A stretch of DNA of 64,000 bases, from positions 79,150,643 to 79,214,642 of the forward strand of contig CM049307.1 in assembly GCA_026874595.1 (NCBI GenBank). The letters run 5' to 3'. The notes under the pieces were generated by a model. It searched no databases. It saw only the letters and a list, made by a program, of their open reading frames with translations, and was not told where the DNA came from. The DNA is from Sipunculus nudus. Its lineage: Eukaryota > Annelida > Sipuncula > Golfingiida > Sipunculidae. Below, one piece after another: positions 10,619 to 22,179 of this stretch (its first letter is position 1; every line of letters begins with the position of its first letter). A program made the translations under genes and the position numbers.

Positions 10619-10671
10619 TATATAAATTGATAGATAGATAATAAGATAAATGTCTATGGCAAGTGTCTGCT

Positions 10672-10674
<3 letters not shown>

Positions 10675-10727
<53 letters not shown>
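10675..10727. repeat. (TA)n microsatellite
   Basis: A second TA array inside the 9208-10777 element, close to its right end. Confidence 0.9.
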
Positions 10728-10729
<2 letters not shown>

Positions 10730-10782
10730 TTGCAAAGTATCTAGCCTCCCCCTTGCAAAATCCTGGATCCGCCCCTGATTAT

Positions 10783-10880
10783 AGTCAGCTGACCATAAGT
10801 CAAGTCAACTGACTGTAAGTCTTCTGAACAATAGTGATGGCCATTTGTCAGCCCCACCGTCTGTGAATTCTGATTCAAGT
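10783..10880 (-). repeat. Degenerate modular-repeat tail
   Basis: AGTCAGCTGACCATAAGTCA and later 'atagtgatggccatttgtc' resemble the reversed tail of the CAGCTGA family. The 9208 element lies directly next to it, so it may have inserted into or beside this older repeat. Confidence 0.45.
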
Positions 10881-13067
10881 TATATGTTCATACATACATT
10901 TGGAAATTTATAAAATGTTTTTTTATTTAAAAAGATACACCTGTATGCATACTTTGAGCAAATTAAGGTTTAAACTATAATGCAATTTATTATTGTTATT
11001 TAACTTATATATTCAGATTTATTGCAAATTTATATATATATTTTTAATATTTAATACATATATTAATTTTAAAAATTAGGATCTGGTGAAGTTATTTGTT
11101 CAATTATATACTGCCTTAGGAGACTGGGAAATAGATTACCTTTTCCATCTGTCTGTAATTTATTGAAAATTTAATATAATGCAGTATTGAATTAAATTTC
11201 ATATCCTGTATGTATATGCAGAGGTGTTGTAACTCTCCCCCCCCCCCTTTAAGCCCTTGCAACTGTGCATTAGGGACGTTACATGGTATACATGTATTGT
11301 CTATGTAACTGTCAACTTTATATTATTAAAAATAGCATGGTATAATAAAATATACTAAAGGAAACTGAAGAAAGTGGTTTAAACTGCTTAACATTTCAAC
11401 AAGTTATCAAAGAGCCAACCAATAATCATTGTAATAGTCAATGATAGTCAAAGAACAAACATCTTAATGGATATAAGGAAGTGTAGCCGGCAATTTGAAG
11501 AGGAAATCTCGTTCTTAGTTCAGACCTGAAAAGAAACTGGCTACACTGAAAACAACCATTTACTGCAGGTATATAGTAAAGTTTACGATATTAGGTTAAC
11601 ACGAGTGTGGTAGGGCATTTGATATGATGTCTCTATTGATAATTAAAACAATTTCTTAGATCACTTCCAATTCCTCCTGGAGTTTTTGTTGGGAAAGAAT
11701 AGATATTATATTTTAAATATACATAAAGAACTCGCAGGTTCAAGTCCAACGTTTTCACTTACCCGGGCTCGAAACAACGCCGTTCCGCCTGCCTTAGACA
11801 GGCAAACACGTGCACGGAAAAGCGTTTTATGTTTTGTACCATTCGTTGAAAAGGTCAACACCTAGATGTTTTCCTATTAAGTAGCTGATAGGTAGTAACA
11901 AAAAAAAACTATTTTACAGGTGTTCCCTCACAGACACCTCATATTTTCAAAAAAAAAATTGTCTTTATATTTTTCTGGCTTTTCTCCATGCAAAACCGTG
12001 TTTCTCATATAAAGGTCCGACTGTATTTAAAACATTCAGTTCATTTTTGTTGCTTACGTGCATGTAAGATGGCAAGTATGATGGCAGAATCAGGTTTATA
12101 CTGAGCAAAGAGTGACTGATATATTCATAGCGCAATTCAGACTGCCATGTAATTTTTTTTTGTTTATAATAATTATTGATATTATTTTCCAAAGGTGTTG
12201 TTTTATCATATATTAAAATTATTTTCAAAACCAAAAAAAAAATGGAACGGGAATTCCTGATGGTATTTTTGTTTTCCAACCTGTTTCCAATGTAAACAAC
12301 CACAGCCTACCAGGAAAGAGATGGAAGTAAACTTCGTAAAAAAGATTTGGAAGGCATAGCCAGGTCAATGAATGATGGAGAAAACTATTGTGAATAGATG
12401 ACTTAATCTGATTTGATCAAACACATCATGGACAAATGCCCTTGTTGCTAAACAGAGGAAGCGGCAGGGGACAGCGGGATCACGAGAGCTGATCAACTCG
12501 GTGTAAACAGTGGCGTATGAGAATCCCCTGTCATTTGATAACAGCGATCTGATTTACGTGTCGCTGACTGATCAAAGCTGTACCTGATTCCAAGAGTCAG
12601 TTTCCTGGACATTTACACAGACTTCCGTGGAACAGAAAAGGAGACACTTAAAGCATTTGACCGGCACACGGCGGCATGAGATATAGGTGACATTTGTTTT
12701 TCCGTGGCAAGTGACGTAAACAAAGGATCAAATTGACAAAGGCATATGTGATATTCAGGCAATAGTTAATAATTATGACAGGCCTTATTTCTTTTATAGG
12801 CCTGCTTATCAATCCCCAGGGAGTAGTAGTAAATAGTTAAATCCTTTTATGTCCTTCTAAGGGCATTAGAGAGACACAAAGTTATATACATTGGTGTAAT
12901 TAAAAAAAAAATAGATTTTTCTGCATTTTTATATTGAAATACATTTCATATTGTAAAATATGCATTTTTTTTAACATATAAGCCAGTAATATTTACGAAT
13001 GGCCAGAGAGACTCCTCACAATTAAACAACATTAATTTTTTTTTAAAATGTTGGCACAGACAAATAG

Positions 13068-13069
<2 letters not shown>
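10880..13069. other. Non-coding DNA
   Basis: No supported gene. A C9-C10 run lies near 11238. A GGTTCAAGTCC string (11739-11749) resembles a tRNA B box, but there is no A box or cloverleaf. The stretch 12360-12730 is less AT-rich and looks like unique sequence, with no open frame of note. Confidence 0.5.

Positions 13070-13127
<58 letters not shown>
13070..13127. repeat. (TA)n microsatellite
   Basis: A pure TA run of about 58 bp. Confidence 0.9.
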
Positions 13128-13128
<1 letters not shown>

Positions 13129-13807
13129 TCTTTGTACATATATTAAAAATATTAAATAGTTTGACCAAAAATTTTAATAATTCAAATGAAAACAATCATA
13201 AAGTAGCATATATACAGAGATTAACATTAATCAATACCCTACTGCCCGGTGCAGGGGATTGAGGCTTTTCTGCTTGCAAAAACCCGTATTTTAGCTTTTT
13301 TTTTGCAGACAGAAGGTCCAGCAAAACAATGACTGAAGCTTTGGTCAAAAGAAAAATTATAGATGTAATGAACATAGGGTGCAGATGATATCATTATATT
13401 TTCACCAGTTCTGTATGTTAAGATACCGCCAGAAAGCTTCATTTATATTATAACCTTCATACATGCAATCCTATAGGGGTGGTGTTAATTAACTACGAAA
13501 GTACCTATATAATGTAGGATACGTAATATACATTCATTATGTCCTTATTATGTTGGATGGGGGGTGGGTGGATAAGCATATAATATACAACCCCCCCCCT
13601 TGGGAAATTAGCACTTCCAACAATATATCCTGCAATACACAATGTTCTGTGTGCGTGTTTATTGTGTTGTTAACTGGTTTAAAAAAGTAAATGTTGGGCT
13701 GTAGCATTTTTTTCCCCAACCACACACATTTAAGGGATACTTGAAAAATGTTAATCAGTGCATATATCTGCGTTACATAAATATAATAAAATTATTATAT
13801 TATATTA
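13128..13807. other. Non-coding DNA
   Basis: Short minus-strand frames at 13239-13442 and 13537-13725 show no recognisable domain. A C9 run lies near 13591. Confidence 0.5.

Positions 13808-13857
<50 letters not shown>
13808..13857. repeat. (TA)n microsatellite
   Basis: A TA array of about 50 bp. Confidence 0.9.
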
Positions 13858-13860
<3 letters not shown>

Positions 13861-14159
13861 ATGATAATAAATGTGAAATTTTTAATTATGGATTGTATGA
13901 ATTGAAGTCCTAATCTCTAAATATTTAATTTTGGTTAAATGAAAATATTAAATACAATAACATTAAATTTATGAATGGTTTATTAAAAGAGGTCAATTGG
14001 TAAGAAATTTGAAAATTCAGGAGTATGACTGATTATTTGCTAAAAATTTGTAAGTGTGGGAGGGGGGTTGTACATGTAATTTAAAGATTTTTGCTCAGAT
14101 TATCAGAATGAAATATTGAGTTATGAATGTTTAAGAATCTGGAAAAAATGTGAAGTTAA

Positions 14160-14178
14160 TATATATATATAAATATAA

Positions 14179-14227
<49 letters not shown>

Positions 14228-14236
14228 TATATATAC
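14160..14236. repeat. (TA)n microsatellite
   Basis: A TA array with interruptions (AAAT, CACA, CATG). A 100-codon minus-strand frame here is an artefact of the array. Confidence 0.9.
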
Positions 14237-14459
14237 ATGTCTATATATTCCCAGAAGATTGATTGAAAATAAAAATTTTGTAGTTGAATGATATAATGTA
14301 GGCTCGGTGTAGATGTATTGCTTCACAGAAGAGTAAAAGAGACACCTGCTTTGTTGCTGTGAGAAACAATGGAGCAATACTTGCCGCAACATGCGACTGC
14401 CCAGTAAGCACTTGGGTAAGCAATTATTTGTTTTGTCTACATCAATAAACACTGTCAAT

Positions 14460-16081
14460 TGTCAAGTGTAAAACAATTGAAGCTTATTTAGTTGATCAGC
14501 GATTGGGCTGCGGCGACCATATTGGAATTCCGACAGGTCTGAAATTCAATAGGTCTGGGGCCCTCGTATGAACCAATGATCCCTAATTTGAGAAAGCTGA
14601 AGTATGTTGTTCTTATCGCGCGCGAAAGAAATTGACCTGACGGATGGATGGACGTACGGCACAACTGAAATATTTTTTTTTAGTTTAAAAATGACAATAT
14701 ATGCAAAAATATGATTTTACTTGATATTAAATAGTTCAAATTTTTTAATTCTATTGCACTTCAAAATATGCTATATTTAAAACATTATATACACCACTTA
14801 TGCTGTCACCTCACTCTATTTCATGGCCATCTCATACCTAACTTGTAGATTAACCAGCTGGCTGTTATTGGCGGTAAAGACGTGAAAGACACAGTTCGGA
14901 GAATTATGAGCCATGTGATGGATAATCATTTGGCAATGAGGTTCAACTGGGCAGGCAAACTCGGATAGAAAAAACTGTCCCCGCTAAAGAGGGTTTTTGG
15001 TGAATCAGTTTTATGCACAGTATTGGATATCTGTGTGTATATAATAAACGCATTAGCTATATTTCCTGACAGATAACAGAAGCTACGCGGGTCAGCAGCA
15101 ACCAGCACTTGTAGGTTTGAGAAAGTTGAAGCTCAACAGTGTGCCGACAGAGTCCCCAAGCCAAACAAGAAGCCTTGCAGACACGGGCCAAAAAGTGAAG
15201 ACTAAGTGGTTGGTACTTCATATAAATATTGAAATAATTCCCGTCATGAAATACGGTTATAAAAAGGTAATGTTTTTATATTACAATTAATGGTGGGTGT
15301 ATAATTTAATTATGCATATGGAATTTGTAATATTAACTTTTCTAAAATGATATGCATGTATAACCTTGGAAATTGATATGTATTGCATGCTGACATTCCC
15401 AGCAACAGAACAAGTTTATGTTGATACTGGGCTGAGTAGCATTGCATTGATAATCATGAGCCAAGATTAACAAATGCTTTTAGTGGACATATTTTGGAAA
15501 TTGATTGAACTTTTGTTTTCATTATATATTATTTAAGTTTAAACGCATACACCTTGATCTAAAGATATAAATGGAGATACCGTTAGCTATTTGACGCTTG
15601 TATGCGTCATGTGTTGTGGCATGGTTGCATGCCGTCCGTTCCTCGCGTGCGATAAACGCCATACCATAAACGCTGTTATGTGTCACGCACATGCGCACGG
15701 TGCCGCAGTGACAATGCTGTACGACTATCTGGCTATTTTTGAATCGGTCTGTCAGGGATTTTTTGCCGTTACCGGACATAATCGCACGGCGTCACTGCCA
15801 TATAATTACTTCAGGTTTACCATGCAGGGGCATCCTTTTCCAACACTGATGTTGTAAGAACACCGATTCCCCCGAAAAGGCAAAGTTTAGGCTAAAACGG
15901 TGAAAAAAGGTTAGATAGAAAACGTGCCTAAATACACGATAAGATAATCTAAATAACTATTGATTTTTATAAGGTGTATGAAATAAATGCCAATACGTTC
16001 TTTTATGTCGTCTTTGATAAATAAATTGGACCCAGTATAACCCCTTTTACTGTGTCTGCATGATTTAGGACAGAGAAAACA
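14460..16081. other. Non-coding DNA
   Basis: No supported gene. The frames around 15522-15857 overlap on both strands in a locally GC-richer, CpG-bearing patch and match no family. Confidence 0.5.
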
Positions 16082-16085
16082 ATAT

Positions 16086-16128
16086 CTATCTCGAGATCTC
16101 GACATAACATCTCGAAATCTCGACATAA
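16086..16128. repeat. Two tandem ATCTCGA-ATCTCGACATAA units
   Basis: Two roughly 21-bp units, each with two TCTCGA-type half-palindromes. The same CTCGAGA/TCTCGAC words recur slightly further on (16170-16200) in altered form. Confidence 0.6.
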
Positions 16129-16258
16129 ATTTAACAAAAAAAATATTTTGCTGCAGAAAAAAAATATCTCTAGATGTTAAGTCGACAATATCTGGAGACA
16201 AAATTTCTCATTTGAACGAACCATCGAACCATGGACTCTTGTTTATATATCAATATGT

Positions 16259-16261
16259 ATA

Positions 16262-16303
<42 letters not shown>
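16259..16303. repeat. (TG)n/(TA)n microsatellite
   Basis: A short TG run passing into a TA array. Confidence 0.9.
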
Positions 16304-16307
<4 letters not shown>

Positions 16308-16510
16308 CAGATGTCGGTGTTATTGTGCGCAGGGGTCTTACATGTGTTGTTGACACTTGATTCGTGTGGCGCGGGCATGGCTCGTTTGTGTAGCAACCTC
16401 GCCTGGCCGGCTCGGTGTAATCCGCATTGTTTGAACTCTGATGTGTAAAGACACAGCGTTCGTGCTAATCTGGAATTTTCTGAATAAACAAAACCATGCA
16501 AGATACTTAC

Positions 16511-16729
16511 CAAGTCCCGACCGGGGTAGTGCCAATACTGGCCACTCTTATTCCCCAGATGTCGGTCAGTAGACAAATGGCATAAATGGGGGATTATCGG
16601 ATAACCTTGCTTTCCGAGACCGGGATTTTTGTTCCCTCGACCGTCTTTAACAATGGTGGTTCCTTCCCAGAGACTAGGGTCTACAGAGTGGATATAATGT
16701 GAGATGACGCTATTCTGCCCATGTGACAT
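16511..16729 (-). CDS. Candidate orphan exon, function unknown
   Basis: Minus-strand ATG at 16729 opens 73 codons that end exactly in phase 0 at a consensus donor (GTAAGT at 16510-16505). The peptide has a non-repetitive composition (for example SLWEGTTIVKDGRGNKNPGL near its middle) but matches no family I recognise. It has no signal peptide or membrane segment. It lies about 0.6 kb downstream of the SLC16-like gene's putative poly(A) signal on the same strand, so it would be a first coding exon of a separate gene. No partner exon was identified at lower coordinates before the (TA)n array. It could be chance or a repeat-derived frame. Confidence 0.3.
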
Positions 16730-17284
16730 GTCAATGAATATGTTGACGCAACGAATGGGTGGCCGTAGCCGAGAAGTTCTCCGTTCGACGCAAGTAGACT
16801 TACATGTCCAATATAAATGCCTACTGAGTCGGGTATTAACGGCTTAGACTAAGATCAGACCAGTGTTCCTTCACCAAGGGATAATTTTTGCTGTAGAATT
16901 ACGTTTCTTACTGTTTTTTTTCCCAGACATAAATTACCCCTCCAGGATAATTATTACAAAAATGTTCGATTATTGCATCCTGTTGAAAAATAATCCGCAT
17001 ATATGTGAACAAATGTCTTCATAATTGGGACTCGCGATGGAACTATTAAGCCGTTTGTACTTTCCCAGAATTTATTGTTGTTAAAAATTCATTTCTCGAA
17101 ATAAGAAAAGAACAGTAAACATACCGCTTTGGTTTGATCCAAGTGACTACATTATTCGTATTGACAAGTTTAGTCATTCAGAAGCTAAACAAGTTAGTAT
17201 TAATGTCATTCCTTTATAATCACATCAATAACAACCAAAGTTTAAATATTCAAGCATGGTGGATATCAAAAACATACATGTACT

Positions 17285-17290
17285 TTTATT
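17285..17290 (-). terminator. Putative poly(A) signal of SLC16-like gene
   Basis: AATAAA on the minus strand, about 105 bp beyond the stop codon at 17395-17397. Confidence 0.45.
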
Positions 17291-17394
17291 TTGAAGAAAA
17301 TGTAACATGCATTATCATTTAAATTCATATAGAAATGAGAGTCTGCAATTCACCTCAACGTAGTTGTAACTATATAATTATCGGGGAATAAAGT

Positions 17395-17525
17395 CTAATG
17401 GGATAAACCTTCTGATCGCCCGTCGGAAGTTCTCAGAAAATATATAATGAATGCTGCAATGAAACATTGTCCTCCAGCAAGGTAAAATGCAGAGTCGTAG
17501 GAATTCAGATTATCGCGGATAAATC
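17395..17525 (-). CDS. SLC16-like gene, exon 5 (last)
   Basis: Acceptor TATTTCAG, phase 1 start, 42 codons and a TAG at 17397-17395. It encodes the last membrane helix (AFYLAGGQCFIAAFIIYFL) and a short hydrophilic tail. Confidence 0.85.
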
Positions 17526-20363
17526 CTGAAATATATAAAATATGATTACTTATAACCATCAGATATAGTTTTCAGTGGATTAATCATATTGATATTTCGT
17601 ATAGAAAAAAATACAAACAAAAATTCACAATTAACTCCCCTTTATCAATTTGATGAATATAAATATGGAAAGATTATTTGTTTCGTTTTATATTTCGCAC
17701 CACAAAAAATAATTAACCAGAAAGTGGAGGTCCCATCAAGTACGCCATTCCAAATACGAAATAACAAATGCAGTAGGAACGAGCGAGTCTCTCATGTCCG
17801 AAAAAAACCCGCAATAACGATAGAAACCATCACCATATGTCCACCTGAAAGAAACCTTCACCAGGTAAATTTTAAGTTACATACCTGTCACTTTGAAGAA
17901 ATATATATATAAAGTGAAATAGACATTCGTTAGTTATATCTTTGGAAAAAAAACAAAGAAAAGAGTGCTTATGTAGATCCGGCGGTAGCCTCTTGATTTA
18001 TCGCTCATTACTGAATATGTCTTCTTTTTTTTATTATCGTGTATTCAACACAGCTGCGCTCTATTCGCACCCGAACTTTATGTTATCATGATACGATATA
18101 GTGAAAACTTATTGATAAGCATTAGTGTGTCTCTGAATGAAATATGGTCATGTGGTTATATTCAGGTCCCTATGTTAGATTAAGATATAAAGTAGTCTAA
18201 AATAAAAGAGTTAGATAGTGTCCAATTATCTGCAGAGATGGGGCGGCTGATATTTATGGTCACATGGAAGTATTTTATCACTTACCACCTGCAAACCCGC
18301 ATACCGACATGATAATATACATTGACCAAAGGCTCCAACAAGATGTAACTAAAATATGGCTTACACCAGCCAGGACGAGACAAAAGCTATGAAGTTTCAA
18401 GTGTCGTCCTTGTAGGAAGGCTGCATTACCAATCAAACCAATTAAAATTCTTCCAAGTAAACTGCCAATGCCAAGACAGGAAACAAACCATCCGGTCTTA
18501 TTTTTAGAAAACCCCATTTCAGTACCTTTATCAGGCGTAAATACGTAAACCAGCGGATATGCAAGCTGAGTTATAAAGAGTGCTATCATAAAGAGGGCAA
18601 AGGATAGCTCCTTCAACAGACTGAAGTCTACAGCGGCTTTTAATGCTGCCAACAGTTTAATCTTCGCTTCTGTGCCCTGCCCTTTTGCATTTGATTGATT
18701 GCTGTCTCTGTCACACAGTTGTTTGGAAGTAATGTTTCCACGCTTGAGGCGTCCATAAGTCTTTGATTCTTGAACTAAATCAGGTCGTACTAGCATCCAC
18801 AACCACCAACACTGAAGAACAACACCGGCTTGAAGCAACATGCAGCCACGCCATGTGTATTTGTCCAGAAGATACCTTGTCAGAGGAGCCATTGCAAACG
18901 CGCCGAAACATGTCCCGGACTTTGAGATTCCAGTCGCTACTGCTAGGTGCCGATCAAAATACTTTGGAACCCCTAATCCGGCCACGAATAATAGAAACGC
19001 ATATCCAAAACCTGAAATGCGAATGATTATTGTTCAGATTCTACGTCCCGTTTTATTGACGGTGGGATATATCCTTTCGTTATTCGACTACCAAGACTCG
19101 CATCTGCGGAGATTGTATCGCTGCGATCAGACCCGTATAATTTGTCCCATCAGGAAAGGTGGTAATTTATAATGGGTACGAGAATGAATGCGGCGCCCTT
19201 TACATATTCCTATAATAATTAAATGTTTGTGTATATAGACTAAAAGGATGTTTGTTTTATCAGGTATTACTGTCATACCTGTAACAAAGCCGAACGTCAT
19301 AGTGAAGAATGGCAGGCTGTTGGCAGATGATGACATCAGTAAACCTACAGCCGCCAGTAGTCCCCCAATAATACCAGCGGTACGAAGAGAGATGATTTTT
19401 AAGAGCGGACTGACAATCAAGGCTGAATAATGAATATTTAATCATGAATATTTTAACGGCTGAACTAACTTTGCTATTCCTTTTGCTAATTGATATAAAT
19501 AAAATATTAAATATCATAGAAATGTGCTATTATATATACCCAATATATAAAAAGATACTATAAAAGCAAAATGATATATTTCCACCATTGATGTAAAATG
19601 AAAGTAAAAGGGCACGTGTTAGGCCACTTGGACATGAATGTTATATACTGAAACCTAAAGTACATAAATCAGACATTTTATACATGTAAAACATTGTAGA
19701 AAAACTAAAATACCTTATGCTTGTACAAGCTAATCAGATATTTCAGTAAGTAGTGTCTCACTTTACGTTTCAAAACTGTATATTTTGGAGCTAGAATAAT
19801 ATTATATTGATGAATCTTAGTCTAGTTTAACAATATCTTTACATCCGATCTGAATCATTTGAGAATTTTCAGTGTGGCATTGTATTTCGTGTTAAAAGTG
19901 ACGTGCCTCCGACACAATACATGGCATTTTGTACTGAAGACGGCAAGGATAGGCTGGAGTTGTCGGCGATGAAACTTGACTTCAGGTCTTGATACATTAT
20001 TCCATAAAGCAACAGTATTCCGTCCGATAAAGCATGTGTGGCAAAACATACGGCAAGAACAAGGTAGCTAAACCATGTTTCTATGCTGTGATCATCTGCC
20101 TGATTAGAACACCTGTCTGTCATTGTGTCTGCATCTTGGTGCATTGATTTAGTATCTGGGCTGTTATTTCTTGAATTCACACTTTCTGATTTTTCATCAT
20201 TTTTCTGGTTTGCTACACACCCCGGACCGTATATTTCGGGTAATTTCTTGGAAAGACTGGTTATCATCCTTTTGTCACAAGCTGATATGGCCTCACAAGC
20301 CGCGTACCCTGCCCTAGCATAATTGCTTAGGAACATTCCGTCAAAAGCTTCATTAACTGACAT
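17395..20363 (-). CDS. SLC16/monocarboxylate transporter-like MFS protein (five exons)
   Basis: A plasma-membrane major-facilitator protein of the SLC16 type, predicted to move a monocarboxylate or related small solute; the substrate is unknown. Joining 20363-19907, 19422-19279, 19011-18286, 17844-17718 and 17525-17395 gives about 527 residues, normal for the family, with phase-1 junctions throughout. A hydrophilic N-terminus of about 97 residues precedes TM1. The SLC16 signature is clear around TM4-5 (YFDRHLAVATGISKSG, then APLTRYLL and TWRGCML). A large charged cytosolic loop follows TM6, and GPPLSG with a SYDSAFY-type TM11-12 region ends the protein. By eye, the TM8 Arg of MCT1 (R306) is kept as R388 while the Asp four residues before it (D302) is Ser, so classical MCT1-type proton-lactate transport is doubtful. 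Exon 4 carries an apparent +1 frameshift. The family call is sure. Confidence 0.9.
17718..17844 (-). CDS. SLC16-like gene, exon 4, with apparent +1 frameshift
   Basis: Acceptor CTTTCAG, donor GTTAAT (weak). The 127-nt exon is one base too long for the phase-1 junctions on both sides. It starts in the frame GHMVMVSIVIAGFF and must continue in the next frame as GHERLARSY... to MGPPLSG, which aligns with SLC16 TM11. The switch falls in a T7 run (A7 on the plus strand, 17801-17807), where six T would keep one frame. It is either a homopolymer error in the assembly or a real disabling mutation. Confidence 0.75.
17845..18285 (-). other. Intron 3 of SLC16-like gene
   Basis: AT-rich with no further coding signal, bounded by GTAAGT and CTTTCAG on the minus strand. 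Confidence 0.7.
18286..19011 (-). CDS. SLC16-like gene, exon 3
   Basis: Acceptor TTTCAG, donor GTAAGT, phase 1 at both ends, 726 nt. It encodes TM4 to TM10, including the family signature YFDRHLAVATGISKSGTCFG and the central charged loop. Confidence 0.9.
19279..19422 (-). CDS. SLC16-like gene, exon 2
   Basis: Acceptor TTATTCAG, donor ACAG/GTATGA, phase 1 at both ends. It encodes TM2-TM3 (LIVSPLLKIISLRTAGIIGG and onward to FGFVTG). Confidence 0.85.
19423..19906 (-). other. Intron 1 of SLC16-like gene
   Basis: AT-rich, no coding signal. It probably starts with GC rather than GT and ends with TTATTCAG. Confidence 0.6.
19907..20363 (-). CDS. SLC16-like gene, exon 1
   Basis: The ATG at 20363 opens 152 codons plus one base. 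The exon covers the hydrophilic N-terminus and TM1 (ETWFSYLVLAVCFATHALSD). Ending at 19907 requires a GC donor (GGAG then GCACGT), which gives VQNAMYCVGA joined to LIVSPLL and aligns well with SLC16 TM2. GT alternatives exist nearby but give wrong phase or lose this alignment. Confidence 0.8.
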
Positions 20364-21197
20364 GATGCAAAATATTAAACATCAAACTGAAAGTAACAAC
20401 ATCATTTCCATGTAAAATAAGAACTGGTGTAATATAATAAAAGTGTGAACAGTCATGGAGAGACTTCAGTTTTTCTGACGTGACAAATACAAATGTTAAT
20501 TTAAATGTTCAATTAATGATGAAAGAGAACAATAAACCTCAGGAAACTGGTCAAGAGGTAACCCGCCTCAGCGGGCTGGTATCTGACTCAACCAGAAATC
20601 TAGTTAAAATTCGGCTTGTAAATTGTCAATATGATAAATTTAAACTTAATATAACTAATTTATATCCATCCTTTTTCTTCAATAATATATAAATATATAT
20701 ATATATATGTATGTATGTATGTATGTATATATATGAGGAGTATTTAACAAAGAATTTGTACAAGGATTATTAAGCGAATTCTGAAGTGAATGTTCCTTTT
20801 AGACACTTACCCGGAAAGAAGAAACACCAGTAACACAAATCGAAAACAACTCTTTCCAGGTAGTTGTAGTCACATGACTGAAGTGGATATACACCTTACA
20901 AGCTGTGTAAATTGCCTGACTATATTAACATCTGGAAGGTAGCAAAATTTACAATTGCTTGTAGGTGAATGATTAGCTTGCGACTATTTTGAATTATAGG
21001 TAATTAAATATTTGTAATAATATGTGGATGTCTCATGCCATTACAGTTCAAAACTCCAGTTCACCTGTTGGTTGTCATGGTTCCATGTGAGAGTAAACAG
21101 TCCACGTATATGTGTTTACCATAACAAGACAGCATGATCATAGGTCCGATCTTGCTCATGGTGACAACTCCAAAAGAAATAACACTTGTCAGAAGCT
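20364..21197. other. Upstream region of SLC16-like gene
   Basis: No TATA-like promoter or conserved block was recognised. It contains a (TA)n(TATG)n array near 20688-20735. Confidence 0.4.
20688..20735. repeat. (TA)n/(TATG)n microsatellite
   Basis: A TA array that passes into four to five GTAT units and back to TA. Confidence 0.85.
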
Positions 21198-22179
21198 TAA
21201 ACAAGTGACACAGGAGTCATTACGCTCAGCTGTCTAGAAAGCCATTCACAAAAGGAATTCTATTATCTGAATGCCAAATTTTTTAGGAGGTGTCCCTATT
21301 CAACTGAAATATAGCTCTAAGGATATATATAACAGAGATCTAAGTTCAGGTTTCCAAGGAGATTTTTCATAGACCTTCCCGGATGTCAAGTAAGAATATT
21401 CTAGGTGCAATAGTTTGTGCCCTGTTAACGGACGACCGCATCTTTGAATGTCTCAAAAATAAAAATATTAAGGAAATGCATAAAATTTGTAGAAAAAAAC
21501 CAGGTAGTGTCACCAGTCTGCAGGAACCAATGAAACACACCAAGACCAATATGCATGGAACGAATCATGGTGATAAAGGCAGTTGTTTTGAAACAGGTTT
21601 TGTATTCATTTTTTTTTATACTGAGGGGTATTTACAAGCCCTATAGCTCGAAGGATATAGGTCACAGGGACCTAATTTAAGGTTTCCAAGATTTTCCATG
21701 GACCTCCCTGGATGTTATATTAGAATACTCTAGGCTGAATAATAACGATTTGAACCCTGTCAACGGACGACTGCATCTTTGAATGTCTCAAAAATAAAGA
21801 ATAAAAATGCGCAAAAAATCGAATAAATCCAGGTGGTACCACCAGTCTGCAGGAACTGTTGAAAAAGTCCATGATGAATATGCATGCAAAGAATCCTGGG
21901 GATCAATGCATTAGTTGTTCATATACTGGAGCTTTTGTATCAAATTTTTAATTATTCTTGGGGGGTACTTCTGAGCCCCATAGCTCGGAAGATATGGGTA
22001 ACTGAGACCTAATTTCAGGTTTCTAAGTAGATTTTTTATGGACCTCTTTGGATGCCTAGTTAAAAGATTCCAGGTCCATCGGTTACGAATTGTGCCTTGT
22101 TAACGGCAGATAGACGGAGGGACGCTGGACAAAGGGTGACAGCTATAGCTCAGATGACTTTCAGTCAACTGAACAAAAA
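21198..22179 (+). repeat. Modular CAGCTGA-terminal repeat, copy with ~335-bp units
   Basis: The head reads AAACAAGTGAC...CGCTCAGCTG and the tail reads GATGACTTTCAGTCAACTGA followed by A-rich sequence. The interior carries three diverged tandem units marked by ATAGCTC...AGGATAT at 21310, 21643 and 21980 (spacing 333 and 337). The second and third units share a GTTAACGGACGAC, CATCTTTGAATGTCTCAAAAATA and CAGTCTGCAGGAA order. The tail module has 'gttaacggcagatagacggaggga'. No coding capacity is seen. The same architecture is at 34.0-35.7 kb. Confidence 0.7.

Larger units (their letters stand above)
9208..10777. mobile_element. DNA-transposon-like element, CAGTGGCGGATC ends, 5-bp TSD
   Basis: The left end reads CAGTGGCGGATCTAGAGGGG. 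The complement of the right end reads CAGGGGCGGATCCAGGATTT. The two match at most of the first 16 positions. ATTAT flanks both sides (9203-9207 and 10778-10782), as expected of a 5-bp target duplication. The interior has two long (TA)n arrays and short frames (9964-10161, 10213-10425) without recognisable transposase motifs, so the copy is probably non-autonomous. A 199-bp relative with the same ends and its own 5-bp duplication is at 56983. CAG...CTG ends are hAT-like, but the 5-bp duplication differs from the usual 8 bp. Confidence 0.7.

Noticed and set aside
11739..11749. GGTTCAAGTCC, a tRNA B-box-like string
   Set aside because: No A box at the right distance and no cloverleaf pairing around it.
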